64,000 nt of DNA. Origin: Micromonospora rifamycinica (GTDB lineage Bacteria; Actinomycetota; Actinomycetes; Mycobacteriales; Micromonosporaceae). The stretch covers positions 2,170,001-2,234,000 of the forward strand of contig NZ_LT607752.1 of the NCBI RefSeq assembly GCF_900090265.1, written 5' to 3'. Of the stretch, positions 1-11,032 are shown one piece after another. Every line of letters begins with the position of its first letter. The first letter of the stretch is position 1. Made by a program: the position numbers and the translations under genes. The notes beneath the pieces were generated by a model, which was given only the letters and a program-made list of their open reading frames with translations, did no database searches and was not told the DNA's origin.

Positions 1-2
1 CG

Positions 3-131
3 GAGTTGCGCGAGCAGTACCAGTCGAGCGCCTGGCCGGTCCGCTACGCTCTCCGAATCCTGGAGGAGCGCGGCTGGATCGTCACCCGACAGGGCAAGGG
101 TTCGTTCGTGGCATCGAAGCCCCCCGCGTAG
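3..131 (+). CDS. GntR-type winged helix regulator, 3' end only
   Basis: The reading frame is open from the left edge of the window to TAG at 129-131 and ends GWIVTRQGKGSFVAS. This is the typical second half of a GntR winged helix (recognition helix, then the wing motif RQGKGSFV). Only about 42 residues are visible, so the start and any effector domain lie outside the window. The stop comes directly after the wing, so there is no C-terminal effector domain. The protein is therefore a small HTH-only GntR, like the next gene downstream. Target unknown. Confidence 0.75.
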   Translation, partial: ELREQYQSSAWPVRYALRILEERGWIVTRQGKGSFVASKPPA

Positions 132-227
132 CGCGTGGACCGCTGTTGGGCACTCGACAGCCCGGAATGGCGGTGACTGCACGCACGCTGCGTAACCCCC
201 GACAGGCGTACCACTCTCCAGAAGGTC

Positions 228-265
228 GTATGCCTGTCCGGCATAAAAATGCCCGACAGGCATAC
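228..265. promoter_or_regulatory. Near-perfect inverted repeat, candidate GntR operator
   Basis: Left arm GTATGCCTGTCCGGCAT (228-244) pairs with the right arm at 249-265 at 16 of 17 positions around an AAAA centre. A half-site variant, GACAGGCGTAC, lies just upstream at about 201-211. The element sits between two small GntR genes and about 40 bp before the start of the second one. No T-run follows, so it looks more like an operator than a terminator. Binding by either GntR protein is inference. Confidence 0.55.
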
Positions 266-305
266 GGGTCTCCGGCGAAAGCACTACCGGACAAAGGCAG
301 GCTCC

Positions 306-533
306 GTGGCCATCCCGATGGGCTATCGGAAGATCGCCGCCGACCTGCATGCCCGCATCCAGCAGGGCGAGTACCCACCGGAGAGCCGGCTGCCCACCTA
401 CGCCGAGTTGGCCCGGCTCTACTCGGCAAGCGTCTCGACCGTGCAGCGAGCGGTGATGCTGCTACAGGCCCACGGGATCATCATCGGCGTTCAGGGAGCC
501 GGCCTGTACGTCGCCACGACTCCCACCACCTGA
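306..533 (+). CDS. Small HTH-only GntR family regulator
   Basis: This 75-residue protein is almost entirely a GntR winged helix: helix 1 (YRKIAADLHARIQQGEYPPE), the SRLPTYAELARLY turn, the recognition helix VSTVQRAVMLLQ, and the wing QGAGLYVA. There is no effector domain, as in the short GntR repressors of actinomycete integrative elements and near secondary-metabolite genes. I chose GTG 306 over the in-frame ATG at 249 for three reasons. AAAGGCAGG sits about 8 nt upstream. The upstream ATG lies inside the 228-265 palindrome. A duplicated copy at 1783 has ATG at exactly the aligned codon. It probably autoregulates through the upstream palindrome (inference). Confidence 0.8.
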   Translation: MAIPMGYRKIAADLHARIQQGEYPPESRLPTYAELARLYSASVSTVQRAVMLLQAHGIIIGVQGAGLYVATTPTT

Positions 534-617
534 GCATCTCCGCTCGGGCGCAGCGGATGCGGCGGGCCACCTGGCAGTGGGAGACAGCATCCTCCGCCAG
601 CCACTCGCCAATACGGC

Positions 618-651
618 GTGCCCGGCTGGCAGGGACATGCCAGCCGGGCAC
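618..651. terminator. Hairpin between convergent genes
   Basis: A perfect 14-bp stem, GTGCCCGGCTGGCA, with loop GGGACA (arms 618-631 and 638-651). It lies between the end of the GntR gene on + and the end of the secreted-protein gene on -. There is no T-tract, which is common for GC-rich actinobacterial terminators. It would serve both strands. Confidence 0.7.
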
Positions 652-796
652 ACGTGTCTCCGGACAGGTGACGCGGGGAGGGGATTTCCGACGCGGGCAG
701 GGGCCTGAAGGGGGCAGGGACCTACCGCACGGCCGGCCACACGGCAGCCGCCGGAGAGCTACGGGCAGGTCGGACGCCTGCGCGAACCCCGGGGAA

Positions 797-1108
797 CTAC
801 GAGCAGGGCCGGACCCAGGCGGTGCTGACCCAGCCGTTGGTGTCGCCGCTGTCGTTCCACAGCGAGACGTGGTAGCGGCCGTTGGCCTCCTGCGCGGCGA
901 ACATCCGGGTGTTGTAGCCGACCGAGTGCGGCCACTTCGTGGTCGACGAGGTGCTGTCCACGAACACGGACAGGCTGACGGCGGTGGAGCACTTGCTGTA
1001 CTGGTAGTAGGCCGCCTGGGCGGCCCCGCCGGTCGCCACGGCCGTGCCGAGGCTGGTCAGGGCGGTCACCGCCAGGAGGGCGAACGCGCGCTTGCTGGTC
1101 GTTCTCAC
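797..1108 (-). CDS. Small secreted protein, SH3-like C-terminal motif (copy 1)
   Basis: A 103-residue protein with a classic Sec signal peptide: positively charged start, hydrophobic core ALLAVTALTSLGTAVATGGA, and AQA cleavage at about residue 32. The mature part is about 71 residues with two cysteines, one near its N-terminus (YYQYSKCS) and one at the C-terminus (WVRPCS), a likely disulfide. The mature sequence is nearly identical in pattern to the upstream neighbour at 1185-1493. The closing block NGWVSTAWVR resembles the last strands of bacterial SH3 domains, but I do not recognise a named family. GTG start with GGAGG six bases upstream. Function unknown. Confidence 0.85.
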   Translation of the reverse strand: MRTTSKRAFALLAVTALTSLGTAVATGGAAQAAYYQYSKCSTAVSLSVFVDSTSSTTKWPHSVGYNTRMFAAQEANGRYHVSLWNDSGDTNGWVSTAWVRPCS

Positions 1109-1184
1109 GGAGTACCTCCGGGTCGTCGGGTGTGGTGGGTGCGGGCCGCGTCGGCGTCACCGCCGATACGGTGCGGGGGCCGGC

Positions 1185-1493
1185 TCAGCAGGCGCGGACC
1201 CAGGCGGTGCTGACCCATCCGTTGGTGTCACCGGAGGTGTCCCAGAGCGAGACGTGGTAGCGGCCGTTGGCTTCCTGCGCCGCGTACATGACGTTGTTCC
1301 AGCCGATCGAGTGCGGCCATCGCGTGGTCGACGAGGTGCTGTCGACGAAGAAGGAGAGCGAGACCGCGTCGGAGCACTTGCGGTACTGGTAGTAACCGGC
1401 CTGGGCGGCGGTACCGGGCACCGCGCCCACGACGAGGCCGGCGGTCGCGGCACCCGCCATGAGGGCCGCCACGCGGGATTTGAGCCGATTCAT
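1185..1493 (-). CDS. Small secreted protein, SH3-like C-terminal motif (copy 2)
   Basis: A 102-residue paralogue of the 797-1108 protein and first in their shared orientation. It has a Sec signal peptide to AQA at about residue 31, then GYYQYRKCSDAVSLS, the shared block FVDSTSSTT, AAQEANGRYHVSLW and the SH3-like end NGWVSTAWVRAC. The two cysteines sit at equivalent places. ATG start with GGAGG seven bases upstream. The two genes are 76 bp apart in tandem and most likely arose by duplication. The signal peptides have diverged much more than the mature parts, which argues that the mature sequence is under selection. Function unknown. Confidence 0.87.
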   Translation of the reverse strand: MNRLKSRVAALMAGAATAGLVVGAVPGTAAQAGYYQYRKCSDAVSLSFFVDSTSSTTRWPHSIGWNNVMYAAQEANGRYHVSLWDTSGDTNGWVSTAWVRAC

Positions 1494-1531
1494 CCGACCT
1501 CCACATCATGATCAGTCGATTGACCCGGCCG

Positions 1532-1560
1532 ACCATACACACGCGGTGATCAGCTCGCAA
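1532..1560 (-). promoter_or_regulatory. Probable promoter of the tandem secreted-protein genes
   Basis: On the minus strand TTGCGA (1555-1560) is followed after 17 bp by TATGGT (1532-1537), a good match to a housekeeping -35/-10 pair. It lies about 40 bp before the ATG at 1493. Assigned by eye. Confidence 0.5.
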
Positions 1561-1626
1561 CGCCATGTGTCCGGAGCTGGGCAAACGTCCCACCGGACGG
1601 TCGGCGGGAGAAGGGGACGCTTGGTT

Positions 1627-1759
1627 GAGCGCGAGGGGATCTCGCACAGGAGGTTGAGCGGGTGAGCGGACGGTTCCCGATCGAAGACGTCTCCCCCGTC
1701 GTCGCCTGCGGTCGCTACCCGGCGAACCGGGGCAGGACCGCTGGCACGCCACAATCCGC
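1627..1759 (+). pseudogene. Decayed copy of the glgE promoter and 5' end
   Basis: Bases 1627-1723 match 2786-2882 (upstream region and first about 20 codons of glgE) almost base for base. The match then jumps: 1718-1759 corresponds to 3010-3051. The missing 133 bp of glgE are bounded by a 6-bp repeat CCCGGC at both ends. 133 is not a multiple of three, so the frame is broken. The glgE -10 TAGGTT reads GAGGTT in this copy, so the promoter is also likely lost. A fused 83-codon frame from GTG 1662 remains open but has no independent support. Confidence 0.85.
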
Positions 1760-1890
1760 ACTGCCGGACGGAGGCAGGCTCCATGACCATCCCGATGGGC
1801 TACCGGAAGATCGCCGCCGACCTGCACGCCCGCATCCAGCAGGGCGAGTACCCACCGGAGAGCCGGGTTCGGCTGGCACGCCTGGTATAG
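1758..1890 (+). pseudogene. Truncated copy of the GntR gene
   Basis: Bases 1758-1866 align without gaps to 281-389, covering the ribosome binding site and first 28 codons of the intact GntR gene with only a handful of changes. Here the start is ATG (1783) instead of GTG. After the codons for PPESR the homology ends abruptly, and TAG at 1888-1890 closes a 35-codon frame with no recognition helix. It abuts the glgE fragment directly, so the two are joined pieces of a rearrangement scar. Confidence 0.85.
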
Positions 1891-1903
1891 CTCGGGCTAT
1901 AGT
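1886..1903 (+). promoter_or_regulatory. Palindromic operator overlapping the higBA -10
   Basis: TATAGC-TCGG-GCTATA (1886-1901) is a perfect palindrome, and its right half overlaps the -10 hexamer TATAGT (1898-1903). That hexamer lies six bases before the higB ATG, so transcription is probably leaderless. The layout fits autorepression by the HigA antitoxin; TATAG-type palindromes are known for mycobacterial HigA. Binding here is inference. Confidence 0.7.
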
Positions 1904-1909
1904 TTTGCC

Positions 1910-2302
1910 ATGACCGGCGAGCCCGCCCGTCGCTGGGCGATCAGGACGACAGGCGATGTCCGTGACTGGTTACGGGCTCTGAGCAGGGCCGACCCGGGGG
2001 CGTACCGGTCCGTCAACGTGGCGATCGACATGCTCGCCGAGAGCGGGCCGGGTCTGGGCCGACCCTTGGTCGACACTCTCAAAGGTTCGAGCATCAGCAA
2101 CCTCAAGGAGTTGCGGCCGAGATCTGGGCGGGAAGTCGCCATTCGCGTCCTGTTCGTCTTCGATCCCTGGTCACAGGCAGTGCTGTTGGTCGCCGGCAAC
2201 AAGGCCGGAGACTGGACGCGATGGTACGAGAAGGCGATTCCCGTCGCGGAGGTCACGTACGAAGGCTGGCTCGCTGTCGAGAGGAAACGGAGGCAGGGCT
2301 GA
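1910..2302 (+). CDS. higB: HigB-like type II toxin (Gp49/RelE superfamily)
   Basis: A 130-residue protein with the pattern of phage Gp49-like HigB toxins of the RelE/ParE fold: RPLVDTLKGSSISNLKELRP, then IRVLFVFDPWSQAVLLVAGNKAGDW and a basic, Tyr-containing C-terminal part. Family members are usually ribosome-dependent mRNA interferases. The toxin gene comes first and the antitoxin second, the usual hig order. The stop shares one base with the antitoxin start (TGATG). The ATG at 1910 is six bases after a -10 hexamer, so the transcript is probably leaderless. Confidence 0.87.
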   Translation: MTGEPARRWAIRTTGDVRDWLRALSRADPGAYRSVNVAIDMLAESGPGLGRPLVDTLKGSSISNLKELRPRSGREVAIRVLFVFDPWSQAVLLVAGNKAGDWTRWYEKAIPVAEVTYEGWLAVERKRRQG

Positions 2303-2616
2303 TGAGTGACTTCCATGACTGGGACGACATCCGCGCCGATCTACACGACGGCGACGACGACGCGCTGGACGTGGAGCGCGCACGCACCGAGGCGTGGGCC
2401 AGCGCGTTCCACCTTGCCGAGGAGCGGAAGCGACTCGGCCTCACCCAGCGGCAGGTGGCCGAACTGATGGGAGTGACGCCCGGCCGGGTGAGCCAGATCG
2501 AGAACGGCGACCTGGAGGCCAACGAGGTGGCCACCCTCGGCCGGTACGCACGAGCCCTGGGCGCCCGGATGCGGATCATCTTCGACTACGGCAGCGACCT
2601 CCGTCAGATTGCCTGA
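2302..2616 (+). CDS. higA: HigA-like Xre antitoxin
   Basis: A 104-residue protein with an acidic N-terminal stretch (about residues 3-25) and a Cro/C1-type HTH at about residues 43-75: RKRLGLTQRQVAELMG, then TPGRVSQIENGDLEANEVATL. It ends with a short hydrophobic tail (MRIIFDYGSDLRQIA). ATG 2302 overlaps the toxin stop, giving translational coupling. Earlier in-frame starts would lie deep inside higB and are not supported. The protein would neutralise HigB and repress the operon through the 1886-1901 palindrome (inference). Confidence 0.87.
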   Translation: MSDFHDWDDIRADLHDGDDDALDVERARTEAWASAFHLAEERKRLGLTQRQVAELMGVTPGRVSQIENGDLEANEVATLGRYARALGARMRIIFDYGSDLRQIA

Positions 2617-2808
2617 CCTCGGCCCATCGCGTCGTCGGCGGACAGGCTCGACCGCGCCCGCTCCCCACGGCCGCGCACGTGGCGCACCAGGCGCTGACCC
2701 CGGGTTTCCGCGTCGGCGACCCGGACGGCGGTACGTGTCAGAGGCGCAAACCCGGCCTTCCAGCGGGTGGCGGACCGGCCGGGCCGAGCGCGAGGGGATC
2801 TCGCACAG

Positions 2809-2814
2809 TAGGTT
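2809..2814 (+). promoter_or_regulatory. -10 hexamer of leaderless glgE
   Basis: TAGGTT ends six bases before the GTG at 2821, the spacing expected for a leaderless actinobacterial transcript. No Shine-Dalgarno sequence is present. The decayed duplicate upstream carries GAGGTT at the aligned position. Confidence 0.6.
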
Positions 2815-2820
2815 GAGCGG

Positions 2821-7139
<4,319 letters not shown>

Positions 7140-7172
7140 CCCGACCGCGCGGGACGCCGGTCGGGCCGGGGA

Positions 7173-8213
7173 TCAGACCAGGCCGGCGTCGCGGAGCAGC
7201 TTCCACAGGCCCGCCCCGTCGGGGGCGGAGAGCCACTTCTGGCCCACCGGCCCCGCCGACGACGGCCGGTCGTTCGGCACGGGCAGGCTGCCGGCGAGCA
7301 CCGACTGGGTCGGGGAGAGCCGGCGGATCGCCACCCCGGCGACGTTCTCCGGGTGCGCGGCGGCGAACTCCCGGTAGATCTCCTGGTCGTGCTGCCCGTC
7401 GTCGCCGATCAGCAGCCAGCGGACGTCGGGGAACTCGGACGCCAGCCGGGCCAGGGTGGCCCGCTTGTGTTCCCGGCCGCTGCGGAACCAGCGGTCGGCC
7501 GTCGGCCCCCAGTCGGTGAGCAGCAGCGGACCGGCCGGGTAGAGGTGCCGGGACAGGAACCGGGTCAGCGTCGGCGCGACGTTCCACGCGCCGGTGGACA
7601 GGTAGAACACCGGGCTGCCCGGGTGGGCGGTGACCAGCCGCTCGTAGAGCACCGCCATGCCCGGGACCGCCGTGCGCGCATGCTCGTCGAGGACGAACGT
7701 GTTCCACGCGGCCAGCATCGGCCGGGGCAGCGCGGTCACCATGACCGTGTCGTCGATGTCGGAGAGGATGCCCAGGCGCACCTTCGGGTCGATGACCCGC
7801 ACCAGCGCCTCGACCGGTTCGGCGTCGGCGACCCGCAGCCGCACCGACGCCCAGCCGGGGGTGAAGTCGGCCTTGACCACGGTGTCGACGAAACCGCTGC
7901 GGTCGGCGCGGGCGGTGTGCACGCCGTCCCCGGCCTCGATGGTGACCTCGACGTGCTTTGCGGGCAGGGTGGCGAAGCTGCGCCAGCCGCGGACCTTCTC
8001 CAGCCGACCCTTACGCCGCTCGGGGCGGCTGAGCAGCACCCGGCACAGCACCCGGGCCCAACCGGGGGCGCCGTAACCGGCGTAGGCGACGATGTTGGGT
8101 TGCCAACCGGTCCGCCGCAGCCGGCGCTCCACCAACTGGTGCAGGGCGTCCTCGATCCGCGCGGCCCGGTGCAGGGTGGGTACGGCCAGCTGGCTCGCGG
8201 TGGTGGAGGGCAC
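7173..8213 (-). CDS. App1-family phosphatase (DUF2183)
   Basis: A 346-residue protein. The first 130 or so residues form a variable region with a beta-rich part (WRSFATLPAKHVEVTIE). This is followed by the App1 catalytic domain of the HAD type: LGILSDIDDTVMVTALPR (DxDxT), FYLSTGAWN, and RWLLIGDDGQHDQEIY near the end. App1 in yeast is a phosphatidate phosphatase; bacterial substrates are mostly unknown. I chose GTG 8213 because it gives a sensible N-terminus with GGG about ten bases upstream; the frame continues open upstream without recognisable domain content. It is convergent with glgB and stands alone. Confidence 0.82.
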   Translation of the reverse strand: MPSTTASQLAVPTLHRAARIEDALHQLVERRLRRTGWQPNIVAYAGYGAPGWARVLCRVLLSRPERRKGRLEKVRGWRSFATLPAKHVEVTIEAGDGVHTARADRSGFVDTVVKADFTPGWASVRLRVADAEPVEALVRVIDPKVRLGILSDIDDTVMVTALPRPMLAAWNTFVLDEHARTAVPGMAVLYERLVTAHPGSPVFYLSTGAWNVAPTLTRFLSRHLYPAGPLLLTDWGPTADRWFRSGREHKRATLARLASEFPDVRWLLIGDDGQHDQEIYREFAAAHPENVAGVAIRRLSPTQSVLAGSLPVPNDRPSSAGPVGQKWLSAPDGAGLWKLLRDAGLV

Positions 8214-8380
8214 GCTGCAACCCTGCCACAGGACTCCGGCAGCGGCCAGGCGAGCGACCGGGAGCACACCGGGGCGCGTCGGCCGGGCCGCCCCAGGTCG
8301 CCCCCGGCAGGACGGGACGGCCGGTTGTCGGGTGCGCCACCCGGTGGGCGTCGTACGGCCGTGACACCGGCCCCGGCCCG

Positions 8381-8386
8381 TACGCT
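8381..8386 (+). promoter_or_regulatory. -10 hexamer of leaderless yaaA
   Basis: TACGCT ends seven bases before GTG 8394, which fits a leaderless transcript. No ribosome binding site is present upstream of the GTG. Confidence 0.6.
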
Positions 8387-8393
8387 CTTGCGG

Positions 8394-9203
8394 GTGCTCA
8401 TCCTGCTGCCGCCCTCCGAGGGGAAGGCCGACACCGGCACCGGTCGCCGGCTCGACCTGACCCGGCTCTCCCTGCCCGAGCTGACCCCGGCGCGGGAGGA
8501 GGTGCTGACCGCGCTGATGGCGCTCAGTGCCGCCGGCCGGTCGGAAGAGACCGCCGGTGCCGGGGACGCCGCGCTGGCCGCCCTCGGGCTGACCGCCGGC
8601 CAGCGCGGCGAGCTGGCCCGCAACGCCCGGCTGGACCGGGCCGCCACCGCACCGGCCGGGCAGGTGTACACCGGGGTGCTCTACGAGGCGCTCGGCCTGG
8701 CCACCCTGCCGCCGGGGGCGCTGCGGGCGGCCCGCCGCTCGGTGCTGGTCAGCTCGGGATTGTGGGGCGCGGTACGGCTCACCGACCGGATCCCGCCGTA
8801 CCGGTGCCCGATCGGGGCGCGGTTGCCGGGGGTGGGGGCGCTGTCGGCGTACTGGCGCGGGGTGTTGTCGCCGGTGCTGACGGCGGCGGCCGGCGGCGGT
8901 CCGGTGCTGGACCTGCGCTCCGCCGCCTACGCGGCGACCTGGACGCCCCCGGCGGAGCTGGCCGGGCGGACGGTAACCGTGCGGGTGCTGCACGAGCGCC
9001 GGCCGGGGGAACGCACGGTGGTGAGCCACTTCAACAAGGCGACCAAGGGCCGGCTGGTCCGCGACCTGCTGCTGGCCGGGGCCCGGCCGCGCACCGCGAC
9101 CGCGTTGGTCGGTGCCCTGCGTGACCTGAAGTACCCGGTCGAGGAGCAGCCGGTGACGGCGGGCCGCCCGCGGCGGGTCGACGTGGTGGTCACCGACCTG
9201 TAG
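8394..9203 (+). CDS. yaaA: Peroxide stress protein YaaA (DUF328/UPF0246)
   Basis: A 269-residue member of the YaaA family, which limits intracellular iron and oxidative damage in E. coli. Diagnostic motifs: the N-terminal LILLPPSEGKAD, the YTGVLYEAL block, LVSSGLWGAVRLTDRIPPYR, and near the C-terminus VSHFNKATKGRLVRDLL. GTG 8394 follows the -10 hexamer at 8381 by seven bases; a TTG two codons earlier is less likely. Single gene, divergent from the App1-like gene, with a 180-bp shared upstream region. Confidence 0.92.
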   Translation: MLILLPPSEGKADTGTGRRLDLTRLSLPELTPAREEVLTALMALSAAGRSEETAGAGDAALAALGLTAGQRGELARNARLDRAATAPAGQVYTGVLYEALGLATLPPGALRAARRSVLVSSGLWGAVRLTDRIPPYRCPIGARLPGVGALSAYWRGVLSPVLTAAAGGGPVLDLRSAAYAATWTPPAELAGRTVTVRVLHERRPGERTVVSHFNKATKGRLVRDLLLAGARPRTATALVGALRDLKYPVEEQPVTAGRPRRVDVVVTDL

Positions 9204-9299
9204 GAACGCAAGATTTCCTCAAATCCGGTGCGGATGGCTGGAGCCGGCGGGACCGGCAGGCGACCGTAAGGGAACCCGAAACCGAGAAGGAGCGGTCCG

Positions 9300-9968
9300 A
9301 TGACCCCCGAACCCCGCCTGCTCGACCGGCCGCGCCTCCCCTCGACCCCGCCGCCACTGGACTGGATGACCCTGGCCGACGCGTTCGAGGTGGCCTGCCT
9401 GGTGCGCTGCACGCCGGCACCGGCGGTCACCCGCCCCGGCCCGACCCCGCCACCGGACCGGGGCGTGGTGGAGTTCAACCGGGAGGACGCCGCGCTGCGG
9501 ATGCGGCAGCTGCTGGCCCGGCTCGACGTGCCGGTCGAGCACGAGGTGGTCACCGGTGGCCTGCGCCGCCGCTACGAGCTGCACCGGTTGCACGTGCCCG
9601 CCGACCGCCGCACCGGCTACACGGTGCTGCGCGAGACGGGTTGGCGGCAGGGACGACGGGAACTGCTCGGCCCGGCCGTGGGTTCCTCCACCCCCCGGGC
9701 CGCCTGGCGGACCCGGCTCGCCGCGGCGGCCTGGCGCTCGGCGCTGATGGCCGGCGGCCGGCACGTGCGACGGCACATCCTCGGCATCCGCCTGGCCGAC
9801 CGGGAGCTGGCCGCGGTACTGGTCCGGTCGGCGTCCCTGCTGGAGGTGTCGGCGCTGCTGCGGCCGGGGGCCGGCTGCCTGGTGGTGAGCGTCGCCGACG
9901 GCCCGGACCGGCTGCGGATCCTGGAACGGGCCGCGCTGTCCCCCGCCCGGCTACCCACCGGAGCCTGA
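9300..9968 (+). CDS. Orphan protein resembling the WhiA N-terminal LAGLIDADG-like domain
   Basis: A 222-residue protein with AAGGAG nine bases before ATG 9300. I see a match by pattern to the N-terminal half of WhiA, a two-repeat degenerate homing-endonuclease fold. Repeat 1 runs VVEFNREDAALRMRQLLARL to a RRYELHRLHVP strand and VLRETG. Repeat 2 starts AWRSALMAGGRHVRRHILGI and runs to a GCLVVSVADGPDRLRIL strand. The WhiA C-terminal HTH is missing, and the protein stops where it should begin. It is too diverged to be the sporulation regulator itself. The function is unknown, and the match was made from memory without a profile search. Confidence 0.55.
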   Translation: MTPEPRLLDRPRLPSTPPPLDWMTLADAFEVACLVRCTPAPAVTRPGPTPPPDRGVVEFNREDAALRMRQLLARLDVPVEHEVVTGGLRRRYELHRLHVPADRRTGYTVLRETGWRQGRRELLGPAVGSSTPRAAWRTRLAAAAWRSALMAGGRHVRRHILGIRLADRELAAVLVRSASLLEVSALLRPGAGCLVVSVADGPDRLRILERAALSPARLPTGA

Positions 9969-10057
9969 CCCCCGTCACGCCCCACGGGTTCCCCCACGTA
10001 CCCCGGAACGACCGCCCCGACCGGCTGAGCTTGCGCCGGAGGCGGTGACAGCGCAGA

Positions 10058-11029
10058 GTGCACCGCGTGAGTCGTGGCCGGACCGGACGCGGCCGGCGGG
10101 CCACCTCCGCCGGCGCGGTGCTGCTGATGCTGCTGTTCGTCGCGTTCGGCGGGATGGCCGGCTGCCGGGACTCCCCCGACGAACCGGTCCCCATCCGGAT
10201 CGCCACCGGCAGCCCGACCGCCGTCTACTACGCCTTCGGCCGGTCGTTGGCCACCGTCCTCAACCGCGAGCTGCCCGGCGTCCGGGCCAGTGTGGTGGTC
10301 ACCGCCGCCTCCGCCGAGAACGTCCGGCTCGTCGGCTCGGGCGCCGCCGAACTGGGCTTCACCCAGGCCGACGTGCTGGACACCAACCCGGCCGACCCAC
10401 CGAAGGTGCTCGCGGTGGCCCGCGTCTACGACGACCTGCTCCACCTGGTCACCACCGCCGGTGGCCCGATCCGCGACGTCGCCGACCTGCGCGGGCGGCG
10501 GGTCTCGATGGGCGCCGCCGGCTCCGGCACCCAGATCACCGCGACCCGCCTGCTGGAGGTGGCCCGACTCGGCGGCGACCAGGTCCGCCGGGAACACCTC
10601 GGCCTGGACGACTCGGTGGCGGCGTTGCGGGCCGGCCGGATCGACGCCTTCTTCTTCTCCGGCGGCCTGCCGGTACGCGGGGTGGCGGCGCTCGCCGACG
10701 CCACCTCGATCCGGCTGGTGGACCTGGGCGAGTGGACCGAGCCGCTGCGCCGCAGCTACCGGGAGGTCTACGTCTCCCGGGACATCCCCCGCTCGGTGTA
10801 CGGGGTGGATCCGGTCACCACCGTCGCCAACCCCAACTATCTGGTCGTCCGGGCGGACCTGCCGGAGCCGCTGGTGCGGGAGGTGACCCGGCTGCTGATG
10901 GAGCGCCGGGCGGAACTGGCCACCGCCCATCCGGCGGCCGGGCGGATGAGCCCCCGCTCGGCGATCGCCACCACCCCGCTGCCGCTGCACCCCGGCGCGG
11001 CCGACTGGTACCGGTCCGCCAAGCCCTGA
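10058..11029 (+). CDS. TAXI-family solute-binding lipoprotein
   Basis: A 323-residue TRAP-associated extracytoplasmic immunogenic (TAXI) protein. It has a lipoprotein signal with lipobox MAGC (Cys36), then IRIATGSPTAVYYAFGRSLA, which is the signature N-terminus. Later come LGFTQADVL and the hinge VSMGAAGSGTQITA. TAXI proteins bind small acids for TRAP transporters or present ligands to sensor kinases. No TRAP membrane subunit is in the window, while a histidine kinase and response regulator lie immediately downstream on the other strand (3-bp gap). This favours a sensing role (inference). GTG 10058 is chosen; GTG 10067 is possible. Confidence 0.88.
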   Translation: MHRVSRGRTGRGRRATSAGAVLLMLLFVAFGGMAGCRDSPDEPVPIRIATGSPTAVYYAFGRSLATVLNRELPGVRASVVVTAASAENVRLVGSGAAELGFTQADVLDTNPADPPKVLAVARVYDDLLHLVTTAGGPIRDVADLRGRRVSMGAAGSGTQITATRLLEVARLGGDQVRREHLGLDDSVAALRAGRIDAFFFSGGLPVRGVAALADATSIRLVDLGEWTEPLRRSYREVYVSRDIPRSVYGVDPVTTVANPNYLVVRADLPEPLVREVTRLLMERRAELATAHPAAGRMSPRSAIATTPLPLHPGAADWYRSAKP

Positions 11030-11032
11030 CGC

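Noticed and set aside
249..533. ATG 249 as start of the small GntR gene
   Set aside because: It lies inside the 228-265 palindrome, has no ribosome binding site, and the duplicated copy aligns its ATG with GTG 306.
1662..1913. 83-codon open frame over the glgE/GntR scar
   Set aside because: It begins as glgE but shifts frame after a 133-bp deletion. It reads the GntR copy in the wrong frame.
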